The translations under genes and the position numbers were made by a program. The notes below the pieces were generated by a model that saw only the letters and a program-made list of their open reading frames with translations, ran no database searches and was not told where the DNA came from. This document shows positions 34,244-43,107 of a DNA stretch of 64,000 nt, piece after piece; the stretch's first letter is position 1, and each line of letters starts with the position of its first letter. Source of the stretch: Phycicoccus sp. Root101 (lineage in GTDB: Bacteria > Actinomycetota > Actinomycetes > Actinomycetales > Dermatophilaceae); NCBI RefSeq assembly GCF_001426245.1, contig NZ_LMCM01000007.1:124001-188000 (forward strand), given 5' to 3'.

Positions 34244-34977
34244 ACAGCACCGCAGGGAACGACCCGATCCTCCGCCTGGACAACGTCACCCGCGTCCACG
34301 GCACCGACTCCACCGCCGTCCGCGCGCTCGCCGGGGTCAGCCTCGACGTGCACGCGGGCGAGCTCGTGGCCGTCATGGGGCCCAGCGGCTCCGGCAAGTC
34401 CACGTTGCTCAACCTCGCCGGTGGCCTCGATGCCGCGACGAGCGGGCAGGTGCTCATCGAGGGGCAGAGCATCGGCACCCTCAAGGGCGACGCGCTCGCG
34501 AAGCTGCGGCGCCGTCGGGTGGGGTTCGTCTTCCAGGACTTCAACCTCATCCCGTCCCTGACCGCGATCGAGAACGTCGCCCTGCCCCTCGAGCTGGACG
34601 GGTTCCGGGTCGGCAAGGCCCGTCGCCTGGCCAGGCTGGCCCTCGAGCTGGTGGGCGTCGACGAGCTCGCCGACCGGTACCCCGACAAGATGTCCGGCGG
34701 GCAGCAGCAGCGCGTGGCCATCTCGCGTGCGCTGGTCGGCGACCGTCGGCTGGTGCTCGCCGACGAGCCCACCGGCGCCCTCGACTCGCACACCGGTGAG
34801 GGGGTGCTCCGCGTCCTGCGCGAGCGCTGCGACGCCGGCGCCGCCGGCTTGCTCGTCACCCACGAGGCGCGGCACGCCGCCTGGGCCGACCGCGTCGTGT
34901 TCCTGCGCGACGGGGTCGTCGTCGACAGCACCGGCTCGGCGCAGACGGCCGAGGCCCTGCTCGACCCGGCCGTCTGA
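34240..34977 (+). CDS. ABC exporter ATPase, MacB/LolD type
   Basis: 245 aa. Walker A MGPSGSGKST, Q-loop FVFQDFNLIPSLTAIENV, signature MSGGQQQRVAISRAL, Walker B LVLADEPTGALDS and H-loop VTHEARHA. The layout is that of MacB/LolD-like ATPases that pair with FtsX-like permeases. Its GTG overlaps padR; the permease follows by 9 bp. Confidence 0.95.
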   Translation: MNSTAGNDPILRLDNVTRVHGTDSTAVRALAGVSLDVHAGELVAVMGPSGSGKSTLLNLAGGLDAATSGQVLIEGQSIGTLKGDALAKLRRRRVGFVFQDFNLIPSLTAIENVALPLELDGFRVGKARRLARLALELVGVDELADRYPDKMSGGQQQRVAISRALVGDRRLVLADEPTGALDSHTGEGVLRVLRERCDAGAAGLLVTHEARHAAWADRVVFLRDGVVVDSTGSAQTAEALLDPAV

Positions 34978-34986
34978 GGCGCGACG

Positions 34987-37851
34987 ATGACCACCCTCAC
35001 CGAACCCTCTGCACCCCGGTCCGAGGCCTCCGCCTCGGAACGGCGCACCGACTCGGGCCCGTCCGGCTCCCGGCTGGCCCGCTGGCGCGCCTCGTGGCGC
35101 GTGGCCCTGCGCATGGCCTGGCGCGACGCACGCCGTTACAAGGGCCGCAGCATCCTCGTCTTCGTCATGGTGGCACTGCCGACCGGCCTGCTCGTCGGCC
35201 TCGCGACCCTCGCCGCCTCGGAGACGGTCTCCGGCGCCGACAAGATCCCGCTGACCCTGGGCACGGCGCAGGCCCTCGTCAGCGGCCCGGAGGGGCAGTC
35301 CCTCGCCCAGGGCGCCGACCCCGACTCGGCCATGAGCTTCGGCGAGGCGTCCCGGTCGGCCAAGGCCATCCCCGGCTTCGACCCCGAGCAGAGCTCGGGG
35401 GGCGCCGCGAACCTCGCCGCGGTGCAGCGACTCACCGGCGGCACCATCGAGCGCATCGGCACCACCACGGTCCGCCACCCGATCGGGGACCGGTCCCGCG
35501 CCGCCAACGTCATGGTGCTCGACACCTCGCGCCCGTGGGGCGAGAAGGCCCGGCTGCTCACCGGCCGCTGGGCGACCAGCGCGGCCGAGGTGGTCGTCAC
35601 CCCCTACGGCATCAGCAGGGGCATGCCGTCCTCCGGCGAGGTGACGCTGTCGAGCCAGGGCAAGGAGCACCAGGTCACCGTCGTCGGCACCGCGAGCGCG
35701 TTCGACGGCTACGGCAGCATGCCGGACGTCGTCACCAACGAACCCATCGCCCAGGACTCCCTGTACAGCTGGCAGTGGCTCGTCGTGCGCGACACCCCCG
35801 TCACCTACGACGAGGTGAAGACCCTCAACGGCTACGGCCTGAGGGTCGCCAGCGCAGACGTGATGCGCCACCCGCCCACCGCGGCCCAGCTGCCCGCCGA
35901 GCTGCGCCAGCAGAACGACTTCGCCGCCCAGCAGCTTCGTCAGCTCGTGGCCGTGGGCGCCCTGATGCTGTTCGTCGTGACGACGCTGCTGGTCGCCCCG
36001 GCGTTCGCGGTCAGCGCCTCCCGGCAGCGGCGCACGCTCGCGCTCGCCGCGAGCAACGGGGCGGAGACCCGCCAGCTGCGCCGCAAGGTCCTCGCCCAGG
36101 CCCTCGTCCTCGGGGCGGCGAGCGCGGTGGCCGCGGCCGCCCTCGCCGCGGTCGTGATGCGGGTCGCGCTGCTGGTCTGGGTGCACCAGCGACCGTGGAC
36201 GTCGCACCGGTACTTCGACCTCCCGGTCCTCGCCGTCGCCTTCATCGTGGCCTGCTCGGTCCTCAGCGCGCTCGTCGCCGCGATGATCCCTGCGGCACGC
36301 CTCGGGCGCCTCGACATCGTCGGTGTCATGCGGGGGCAGAGCGTCTCACCCCGGCTCAACCGGGTGCTGCCCGTCGTCGGACTCGTGGTCGCCATCGCCG
36401 GTGGGGTCGGGCTGCTGTGGGCGGTCCGCACCGAGCAGCGGGAGATCCCGATCATCTCGACGGGGCTCGCCCTGGTGCTCGGCGCCCTTCTCCTCGTGCC
36501 GCTCCTGCTCGTGGCTGCCGGGCGAGCGGCGTCACGGCTCCCGGTCGCACCCCGTATGGCGACGCGGGACGCCGCCCGGCACCGCACCCGCTCGGTCCCC
36601 ACCGTCGCCGCCATCGTGGCCGGCACGATCGCCCTGACGATGTTCAGCATCGGACTGGCCAGCGACACCGAGCAGCAGCGCCGGCAGTACGTCCCGCGGA
36701 CCACCGCCGGGGAGGGGATCTTCTCCTACTACCCCGCCGAGATGACGTCCGGCCCGACGACGGTCTCCAGCGACGCCATCGCGACCGAGGCCACGGCGAT
36801 CGTGCACCGCGTCACGCCCCACCTCGAGGCGACGCCGCTGCAGGTGGTGGCCTGGTCGGGCCTCGGGGCCAAGGACGGGGACCCCATGCCGTTCGTCGTG
36901 GTCGTCCCTGCGGGCTGCACCCCGACCGAGGCCCTCAACGGGGCGCAGTTCGACAGCTCGGGCAACCCGTTGCCCGACCCGAAGACCTGCAACCAGGTCG
37001 GCAGCATGTCGATGGCCCAGATCGGCGCCCTCCCCGCGTCCGCGATCGCGACGGCCGACTTCCTCGGCGCGTCCGAGCGCGAGGTGCTCCGCAGCGGCGG
37101 AATGGTGCTCACCGACAGTTCGCTCATCCGGGACGGCAAGGTCACGGTGACCACCGGGACGTCGACGGTCGACAACAACACCGGAGTCCAGACGCTCGCG
37201 GCGACGACCACCACCTCCCTCCCGGCAGCTCGTGCGGCACTGCCCTTCTCAGGGTTCTCCGTGGCCGCGCTCGTGAGCTCCGAGACCGTGGCGCAGCGGA
37301 AGTGGCCCAGCGTCAGCCAGTCGCTGATGCTGCGTGATCCCGACGGCGCGATCAGCCGGGCCGACCAGACGGCCCTCGCCGAGGCGGTCGGGGACGAGGG
37401 CGAGGCGTACGTCGAGCGCGGTTTCCAGCGCGACGACCGTGTCGTGATGGCGGCGCTGTTCGGTGGGTTCGCCCTGCTGCTGCTCATCGTCACGCTCATC
37501 TCCACGGCCCTGTCGCTGGCCGAGCAGCGGGCCGATCTCGGGACGTTCGCCGCGATCGGCGCCACCCGGCGGACCCGTCGCCGGTTGGCCGCCGCCCAGG
37601 CGGGGGTGGTGGCGTTCATCGGCGCCGTGGTCGGCATCGCCGTCGGGCTCGTCCCGGGCATCGCGTTGACCTACCCGTTGACGAGCCAGAGCTGGGACCC
37701 GCTCACCGGGACGGAGATCAAGGGACCCCCGATCATCGTCGTCCCGTGGCTCCCGCTGGTCGCCGTGGTGGTCGGCGTCCCCCTGCTGGCGGCCCTGTTG
37801 TCGGCCGCCGCGATCCGCCGGGCGCCGACGATGAGCCGGCGCGCCGACTGA
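34987..37851 (+). CDS. FtsX-like ABC permease
   Basis: 954 aa. One N-terminal helix (SILVFVMVALPTGLLVGLA), a large extracellular domain (about residues 75-310), a three-helix FtsX domain with VLPVVGLVVAIAGGVGLLW further on, a second extracellular domain, and a final FtsX domain (VVMAALFGGFALLLLIVTLISTALSL...FAAIGATRRTRRRLAAAQAGVVAFIG). Two FtsX repeats in one chain mean it may work without a second permease. Probably exports peptides or antibiotics, under PadR control. Confidence 0.92.
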   Translation: MTTLTEPSAPRSEASASERRTDSGPSGSRLARWRASWRVALRMAWRDARRYKGRSILVFVMVALPTGLLVGLATLAASETVSGADKIPLTLGTAQALVSGPEGQSLAQGADPDSAMSFGEASRSAKAIPGFDPEQSSGGAANLAAVQRLTGGTIERIGTTTVRHPIGDRSRAANVMVLDTSRPWGEKARLLTGRWATSAAEVVVTPYGISRGMPSSGEVTLSSQGKEHQVTVVGTASAFDGYGSMPDVVTNEPIAQDSLYSWQWLVVRDTPVTYDEVKTLNGYGLRVASADVMRHPPTAAQLPAELRQQNDFAAQQLRQLVAVGALMLFVVTTLLVAPAFAVSASRQRRTLALAASNGAETRQLRRKVLAQALVLGAASAVAAAALAAVVMRVALLVWVHQRPWTSHRYFDLPVLAVAFIVACSVLSALVAAMIPAARLGRLDIVGVMRGQSVSPRLNRVLPVVGLVVAIAGGVGLLWAVRTEQREIPIISTGLALVLGALLLVPLLLVAAGRAASRLPVAPRMATRDAARHRTRSVPTVAAIVAGTIALTMFSIGLASDTEQQRRQYVPRTTAGEGIFSYYPAEMTSGPTTVSSDAIATEATAIVHRVTPHLEATPLQVVAWSGLGAKDGDPMPFVVVVPAGCTPTEALNGAQFDSSGNPLPDPKTCNQVGSMSMAQIGALPASAIATADFLGASEREVLRSGGMVLTDSSLIRDGKVTVTTGTSTVDNNTGVQTLAATTTTSLPAARAALPFSGFSVAALVSSETVAQRKWPSVSQSLMLRDPDGAISRADQTALAEAVGDEGEAYVERGFQRDDRVVMAALFGGFALLLLIVTLISTALSLAEQRADLGTFAAIGATRRTRRRLAAAQAGVVAFIGAVVGIAVGLVPGIALTYPLTSQSWDPLTGTEIKGPPIIVVPWLPLVAVVVGVPLLAALLSAAAIRRAPTMSRRAD

Positions 37852-37855
37852 GACC

Positions 37856-37902
37856 GGTCCACCGTGGGTGCCGGGTCGGGGGGCTCGCACCCACGGTGGA
37901 CC
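37856..37902 (+). terminator. Hairpin after the ABC exporter operon
   Basis: 16-bp perfect arms (left arm GGTCCACCGTGGGTGC) around a 15 nt loop, beginning 5 bp past the permease stop and before bpa on the same strand. Probable terminator of the padR operon. Confidence 0.75.
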
Positions 37903-37931
37903 ACAGTCGCTCCTGGGGCAGGATGGGAGGC

Positions 37932-38531
37932 ATGAGCCCACTGACCCCCACCACCCCTGACGACCCGTCGACCGGCTCCGGCGACCCCACCACCCAGGGT
38001 GGCGACCAGCAACGCGTCGTCGTCGTGACCCAGGACGGGATGGGCGTGCACCCGCACGAGGGTGACGAGGACGGCCCGACCAATCCCGCCGACCTCGTCG
38101 AGCAGCCCGCCAAGGTCATGCGGATCGGCTCGATGATCAAGCAGCTCCTCGAGGAGGTGCGCAACGCGCCGCTCGACGAGGCGGGCCGCGTCCGGCTCGC
38201 CGAGATCCACCGCCGCTCCATCAAGGAGCTCGAGGACGGCCTCGCCCCGGAGCTGATCGACGAGCTGGAGCGGATCGCGCTGCCGTTCGAGGAGGGCCAC
38301 GCCCCCACCGATGCCGAGCTGCGGATCGCCCAGGCCCAGCTGGTGGGGTGGCTCGAGGGGTTGTTCCACGGGATCCAGACCGCCTTGTTCGCCCAGCAGA
38401 TGGCGGCCCAGCAGCAGCTCGCCCAGATGCGTCGCGCCCTGCCGCCCGGCCAGCAACCGCACCCCGACGGAGGTCACCCCGACCTCCCCGGCCTGCCCGG
38501 TGGCGACGGTCCGACCGGCCAGTACCTCTAG
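37932..38531 (+). CDS. bpa: Bacterial proteasome activator Bpa/PafE
   Basis: 199 aa. Acidic disordered N-terminus, then the helical core MIKQLLEEVRNAPLDEAGRVRLAEIHRRSIKELEDGLAPEL and AELRIAQAQLVGWLEGLFHGIQTALFAQQMAAQQQL, and the C-terminal GQYL that docks into the 20S proteasome ring. This is the same architecture as Mycobacterium tuberculosis Rv3780. It forms a ring that opens the proteasome gate without ATP. Other proteasome genes are not in the window. GGGAGG precedes the ATG. Confidence 0.95.
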   Translation: MSPLTPTTPDDPSTGSGDPTTQGGDQQRVVVVTQDGMGVHPHEGDEDGPTNPADLVEQPAKVMRIGSMIKQLLEEVRNAPLDEAGRVRLAEIHRRSIKELEDGLAPELIDELERIALPFEEGHAPTDAELRIAQAQLVGWLEGLFHGIQTALFAQQMAAQQQLAQMRRALPPGQQPHPDGGHPDLPGLPGGDGPTGQYL

Positions 38532-38645
38532 CCGGCGCCCGGCCCGGGGGTTCGCGGTTCGCGGTTCGCCTCCCCCGCCACCCAGCAAAGCGCGACCGCA
38601 GATCGACCCGAGGGGCTTGTGCTGGGCACATCCACGCCATACCGT

Positions 38646-38662
38646 GGATAGCGTCACTATCC
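38646..38662. promoter_or_regulatory. Inverted repeat before the DUF2306 gene
   Basis: GGATAG-CGTCA-CTATCC, 18 bp before the GTG. Just upstream is a second element, ATCCAC-N8-GTGGAT, overlapping it. Likely promoter/operator region; binding protein unknown. Confidence 0.45.
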
Positions 38663-38679
38663 AACCGGGGAGGCTGGAC

Positions 38680-39195
38680 GTGCCGACGGAGCACTCGTGG
38701 AACGCCCTGATCGCCGTCCACGCGGTCGCCGCCACGTTCGCCCTGGTGGTCGGCGCCGCCCAGCTGGTCCGGCGCCGCAAGGGCGACCGTCCGCACCGGG
38801 TCCTGGGGTGGACGTGGCTGTCCTGCATGTACTTCACGGCATTCAGCTCGTTCTGGATCCAGCAGCTGCGGCCCGGCAGCTTCTCGTGGATCCACGGGTT
38901 GAGCGCGTTCACGATCGTCACGCTGTCGCTGGGCCTGTGGAACGCACGCCGCGGCAACATCCGTGCCCACGCGGGCAACATGATCGGGACCTACGCCGGG
39001 CTGTGGGGCGCCTTCATCGGCGTCGTCGCCGTGCCGAGTCGCCTGGTGCCACAGGCCTTCCAGTCCAACTGGCTGGCGATGTCAGGCCTCACCCTCGCCA
39101 TCGTCGCGGTGGGCCTGGCCCTCGTCGCGCTGGTGACCCGGCTGCTCGCTCAGGTCGGCGTGCCGTCGACGACGCGCGAGCCCGCGGCGATCTGA
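38680..39195 (+). CDS. DUF2306 membrane protein
   Basis: 171 aa, four or five hydrophobic helices. WNALIAVHAVAATFALVVGAAQLV, then RPHRVLGWTWLSCMYFTAFSSFW, then IHGLSAFTIVTLSLGLW match DUF2306, a heme-oxidase-like membrane family of unknown function with conserved His residues in helices. The GTG follows GGGGAGG by 7 nt; the longer frame upstream is a shadow of bpa. Its 3' end overlaps the convergent MFS gene by 46 bp. Confidence 0.82.
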   Translation: MPTEHSWNALIAVHAVAATFALVVGAAQLVRRRKGDRPHRVLGWTWLSCMYFTAFSSFWIQQLRPGSFSWIHGLSAFTIVTLSLGLWNARRGNIRAHAGNMIGTYAGLWGAFIGVVAVPSRLVPQAFQSNWLAMSGLTLAIVAVGLALVALVTRLLAQVGVPSTTREPAAI

Positions 39196-40433
39196 CGCAA
39201 CGGCGACAGCCACGCGAACCCCGCCGCCAGCACCCCCACGGACACGAGCGTCACCATCGCCGGCTGCACGGCCGTCGCAGCCGCCAGCGCACCACCGGCG
39301 ATCGACCCGATGGTCCACCCGACACCCCACGACAGCATCCGGCCGGCGGTGTTGACGCGGCCGAGGAGGTGCTCGGGAGTCACCTGCATGCGGTAGGTCA
39401 TCGAGGTGATGAGCACCAGCTGGTAGGCGACTCCCCAGACCACCATCCCGACGCAGGCCAGCACCCAGTTCGGGGCGAGCGCGGTCGCGATCCCCGCCAC
39501 CGCCGACACCGGTATTGCGCCGAGCGTCACCCGCGCGACCCGGTGCCGCCGCAGGAGCGGCGGGACGAGGGCAGAGGCGAGGATGCCGCCGAGCCCCCAC
39601 ACGGCGAAGACGAGGCCGAACCGCCACCCCGAGGTGCCGATGTGGAGCACCTGGTCGGCCCACGGCACGAACAGCGCGACGAACCCGGCGCCGCCGATCG
39701 ACTGGAGCATGCCGACGACGGTCTGCGACCGCACGCCCTCGTGGTGCCAGAGGAACCGCACCCCCTCGCGCACGTCGCGCAGGACCACGGCGGGCCGCAA
39801 CGGGTCGAGGTGCTCGCGCGCCGAGGACAGGGCCCGCCGGATGGATCGCACCAGCAGGGCCGAGACGGCGAACGTGATGGCGTCGACGACGAGGAGCGTC
39901 GACGGGTGGACCACCGCCAGCGCCAGCCCCACGCCGGCCGGGACAGCCAGGTCGAGGACGCCACCGATCCCCCAGATCGCGGCGTTCGCGTCGCCCACTC
40001 GCTCGCGACCGACCAGGACCGGCAGGGCACCGAAGTTGGCACCGTCGAAGAACGTGAAGAGGCACTGCGCCACGAACCCCGCCACGAGCACGTGCGGGAC
40101 GGTGAGGACGTCGAGGAAGTGCGCCACCGGGACCGAGCCGATCACCACGACGTTGGCGAGGTCGGCGGCGACCATGACGCGCTGACGGTTCCAGCGGTCG
40201 CTGAGGGCGCCGGCGAACAAGCCGATCAGCAGGTAGGGCAACGCATCCAGCGTCGCCGTGAGGGCGGTCAGGGCAGCCGAACCCGTGAGCCGGTAGACGA
40301 GCACCGGCATGACGACGACCGTGATGAGCGACCCGCTGAGGGAGACGATGCGCGCCAGCCAGTACCGACGGAAGTCCCGGTCGTCGAGCAACCGCTGTGG
40401 CGGGCCTGCGGCTCCGGCCACGTCGTCGGTCAT
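39150..40433 (-). CDS. MFS transporter (enterobactin-exporter-like subfamily)
   Basis: 427 aa, 12 helices. DRDFRRYWLARIVSLSGSLITVVVMPVLVY at the start and LSDRWNRQRVMV between helices 2 and 3 are typical of MFS_3 (EntS-like) proteins common in actinobacteria. Substrate unknown, probably efflux. The last 46 bp overlap the DUF2306 gene tail to tail. Confidence 0.87.
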   Translation of the reverse strand: MTDDVAGAAGPPQRLLDDRDFRRYWLARIVSLSGSLITVVVMPVLVYRLTGSAALTALTATLDALPYLLIGLFAGALSDRWNRQRVMVAADLANVVVIGSVPVAHFLDVLTVPHVLVAGFVAQCLFTFFDGANFGALPVLVGRERVGDANAAIWGIGGVLDLAVPAGVGLALAVVHPSTLLVVDAITFAVSALLVRSIRRALSSAREHLDPLRPAVVLRDVREGVRFLWHHEGVRSQTVVGMLQSIGGAGFVALFVPWADQVLHIGTSGWRFGLVFAVWGLGGILASALVPPLLRRHRVARVTLGAIPVSAVAGIATALAPNWVLACVGMVVWGVAYQLVLITSMTYRMQVTPEHLLGRVNTAGRMLSWGVGWTIGSIAGGALAAATAVQPAMVTLVSVGVLAAGFAWLSPLRQIAAGSRVVDGTPT

Positions 40434-40448
40434 GCGGTGGAGTCTGCC

Positions 40449-41294
40449 TCAGGTGGCCGACGGCGGCGTCATCGCCGCCACGGGAGCGGGCGCGGAGACG
40501 GGGTCCTGCCGGTGCGCGCGCAGGTGCAGCCCGGCATCGAGCGCGGTCTTGAGGGCGATGAGCAGGACGCCCGGCAGCACGGATGGTCCCGCGGCCGCGG
40601 TGTCGAGCGGGCTGCCCGGGACCAGGGACACCGACCCATCGGTGGAGAGCGGGCCCATGACCAGGAAGAAGCTGCCGATGACGGCGAGGTGCAGCACGAA
40701 GATCCGGCCATAGGGCTGCTTCATGGTCGCCATCAACCCGTTCGCCCTGCGCTCACCCCGGGCGAACCAGTGGATCGCGGTCGACAGACCGTGGCTCAGG
40801 AACAGCACGAGGAAGACGAGGGTGAAGCTGCGGATGCTGCCGCTGATGCCGCTGCGGTGGGCCAGCACGAACGTGAAGACGCCGTGCACGACCGTGAACA
40901 GGCCGTAGTGCACGACGAAGAACCCGGCCACGAAGACCCGGGCGACGCTCCCGGCCAGCTGGACCGGGCGGCCGTTGACGTGGGCCGTGACCGTGCGCGG
41001 GTCGGTCAGCGCCTGGCCGGCACCGGACCCGGCGACCACGTCGGTCCCCTGGGCCGTCAGGAGCTTGACGACCTGCCAGATCCCTACGGCCACGTTCTCC
41101 AGCCAGTAGGTGACCAGCACGTCACCGGCTCCCCAGGCGCCCGTGAGCAGGGCCACGAGCGGGAACAGGTTGGCCCCGACGAGCATCACCAGCGTGAGGA
41201 CCCGCGCCGTGCGCGCGGGCATGGTCCCGACCAGAACGGCCAGGGCCTGCAGCCCCAGCACCCGCAACAGCACTCCCACGCCCAGCCCCCTCAC
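40449..41294 (-). CDS. DUF6498-like polytopic membrane protein
   Basis: 281 aa from the GTG at 41294. Six or so helices; LVTYWLENVAVGIWQVVKLL and VAGFFVVHYGLFTVVHGVF are the recognisable family segments, each with a charged residue inside a helix. A minus-strand TAGCCT (41318-41313) sits within the longer frame that starts at 41324, so transcription should begin after that start; this supports the shorter version. Function unknown. 15 bp separate its stop from the MFS start. Confidence 0.75.
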   Translation of the reverse strand: MRGLGVGVLLRVLGLQALAVLVGTMPARTARVLTLVMLVGANLFPLVALLTGAWGAGDVLVTYWLENVAVGIWQVVKLLTAQGTDVVAGSGAGQALTDPRTVTAHVNGRPVQLAGSVARVFVAGFFVVHYGLFTVVHGVFTFVLAHRSGISGSIRSFTLVFLVLFLSHGLSTAIHWFARGERRANGLMATMKQPYGRIFVLHLAVIGSFFLVMGPLSTDGSVSLVPGSPLDTAAAGPSVLPGVLLIALKTALDAGLHLRAHRQDPVSAPAPVAAMTPPSAT

Positions 41295-41438
41295 CCTGTG
41301 TCGCCGGGAGGCTAGCGCGGGCACCGTGCCTGCGCCCCCGGTTCCGGCTCAAGCCCATCCGTTCGACCGGGTCGATGTGGGCGCCCGGTTCCCCGGAGGG
41401 TTCACGTCGACCCGCGGGGTGGGGCGACGGCGACGGGG

Positions 41439-43094
41439 TCAGCTGACGGCGGCCGCCGCGGCGCGACCGGCGACGCGGCCCGAGAAGATGCATCCACCCA
41501 GGAAGGTGCCCTCGAGCGCCCGGTAACCGTGCATCCCCCCGCCACCGAACCCGGCGACCTCGCCGGCGGCATACAGGCCGGGCACGGGCTCACCCGACGC
41601 GGACAGGACCCGCGCCGAGAGGTCGGTCTCGAGGCCGCCCAGGGTCTTGCGGGTGAGGATGTTGAGGCGGACCGCGATGAGCGGGCCGGCCTTCGGGTCG
41701 AGGATCCTGTGCGGGGCGGCGGTGCGGATCAGCTTGTCCCCACGGTAGTTTCGCGCGCCGTGGATGGCGGTGAGCTGCGCGTCCTTGCTGAAGTCGTTGT
41801 CGACCTGGCGGTCGCGGGCGACGACCTGGCGCTCGATGTGAGCGGCGTCGAGGGGGGCGTGGGGGGTGAGGGCGTTCATCCTGGCGACGAGCTCGCCGAT
41901 CGTGTCGGCAGTGACGAAGTCGGCACCCCGGTCGAGGAACGCCCGAACGGGTGCGGGCATGTCGGCGCGCGCCCTGCCGAGGACGTCCTTCACCGACTTC
42001 CCCGTGAGGTCGGGGTTCTGCTCCGAGCCCGAGAGCGCGAACTCCTTGCCGATGATCCGCGCCGTGAGGATGAACCAGCTGTGGTCGTGCCCGGTCTGCC
42101 GCAGGTGCGCGAGCGTCCCCAACGTGTCGAACCCGGGGAACAGCGGTGCCGGCAGCCGGTCACCGTTGCCGTCGAACCACAGCGAGCTCGGCCCGGGGAG
42201 GATGCGGATGGCGTGGTCCGGCCAGATGGGGTCGAAGTTCTCGATGCCCTCGACGTAGTGCCACATGCGGTCGCGGTTGACCAGGCGCCCGCCGGCCGCC
42301 TCCGTGATGGCCAGCATCCGCCCGTCGACGTAGGCCGGGACCCCCGTGAGCATGTGGGCCGGGGGTTCGCCGAGCCGCTCGGGCCAGTTGGCGCGGACGA
42401 GGTCGTGGTTGGCGCCGATGCCCCCGCTGGTGACGACGACCGCCTGCGCCGAGAGGGCGAACCCGCCCACGGACTCGCGCGAGGTGGGGCGTCCGCGCTC
42501 CGCGCCGTCGTCGGCGAGCAGGGTGCCCCGGACCCCCGTCACGGCGCCGTCGTGCGTGACCAGCTCGTCGACCCGGTGGCGGGGACGCAGCTGCACGCGC
42601 CCGCTGGCGACGTGCTCGCGCACCCTCCGCTCGAACGGCTCGACGACCCCGGGGCCGGTCCCCCACGTGATGTGGAACCGCGGGACCGAGTTGCCGTGGC
42701 CCGTGGCGGTGCCATCACCGCGCTCGGCCCAGCCGACCACGGGGAACCACCGCATCCCCTGCTGGTGCAGCCACGAGCGCTTCTCCCCCGCGGCGAAGTC
42801 GACGTAGGCCTCGGCCCACCGCACCGGCCAGCGGTCCTGGTCCTCGAGCCGGTCGAACCCCGCCGAACCCATCCAGTCCTGCAGCGCGAGGTCGGTGGAG
42901 TCCTTGATCCCCATCCGGCGCTGCTCCGGGCTGTCCACGAAGAACAACCCGCCGAACGACCAGAACGCCTGCCCGCCGAGGTTGACCGCACTCTCCTGGT
43001 CGACCACCACGACCCGCCGACCGGCATCGGCGAGCTCTGCGGTGGCGACGAGCCCGGCCAGTCCGGCCCCGACCACGATGACGTCAGCGTCCAT
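41439..43094 (-). CDS. FAD-dependent dehydrogenase (3-ketosteroid dehydrogenase/fumarate reductase flavoprotein family)
   Basis: 551 aa. N-terminal dinucleotide-binding fold VIVVGAGLAGLVATAELADAGRRVVVVDQE, covalent-flavin motifs absent, and a C-terminal GGLETDLSARVLS...GLYAAGEVAGFGGGGMHGYRALEGTFLGGC that closes the FAD site. It belongs to the KsdD-like FAD-binding dehydrogenase group (COG3573); the substrate is unknown. The ATG at 43094 is preceded by TAGTTT with a 7 nt spacer, consistent with a leaderless mRNA; a TTG at 43103 is the only longer start. Confidence 0.88.
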   Translation of the reverse strand: MDADVIVVGAGLAGLVATAELADAGRRVVVVDQESAVNLGGQAFWSFGGLFFVDSPEQRRMGIKDSTDLALQDWMGSAGFDRLEDQDRWPVRWAEAYVDFAAGEKRSWLHQQGMRWFPVVGWAERGDGTATGHGNSVPRFHITWGTGPGVVEPFERRVREHVASGRVQLRPRHRVDELVTHDGAVTGVRGTLLADDGAERGRPTSRESVGGFALSAQAVVVTSGGIGANHDLVRANWPERLGEPPAHMLTGVPAYVDGRMLAITEAAGGRLVNRDRMWHYVEGIENFDPIWPDHAIRILPGPSSLWFDGNGDRLPAPLFPGFDTLGTLAHLRQTGHDHSWFILTARIIGKEFALSGSEQNPDLTGKSVKDVLGRARADMPAPVRAFLDRGADFVTADTIGELVARMNALTPHAPLDAAHIERQVVARDRQVDNDFSKDAQLTAIHGARNYRGDKLIRTAAPHRILDPKAGPLIAVRLNILTRKTLGGLETDLSARVLSASGEPVPGLYAAGEVAGFGGGGMHGYRALEGTFLGGCIFSGRVAGRAAAAAVS

Positions 43095-43101
43095 GCCGGC
43101 C

Positions 43102-43107
43102 AAACTA
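43102..43107 (-). promoter_or_regulatory. -10 hexamer TAGTTT, near-leaderless start of the FAD dehydrogenase gene
   Basis: TAGTTT lies 7 nt before the ATG. TGACGG, a plausible -35, lies 17 bp further upstream inside the end of the HAD phosphatase gene. Confidence 0.5.
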
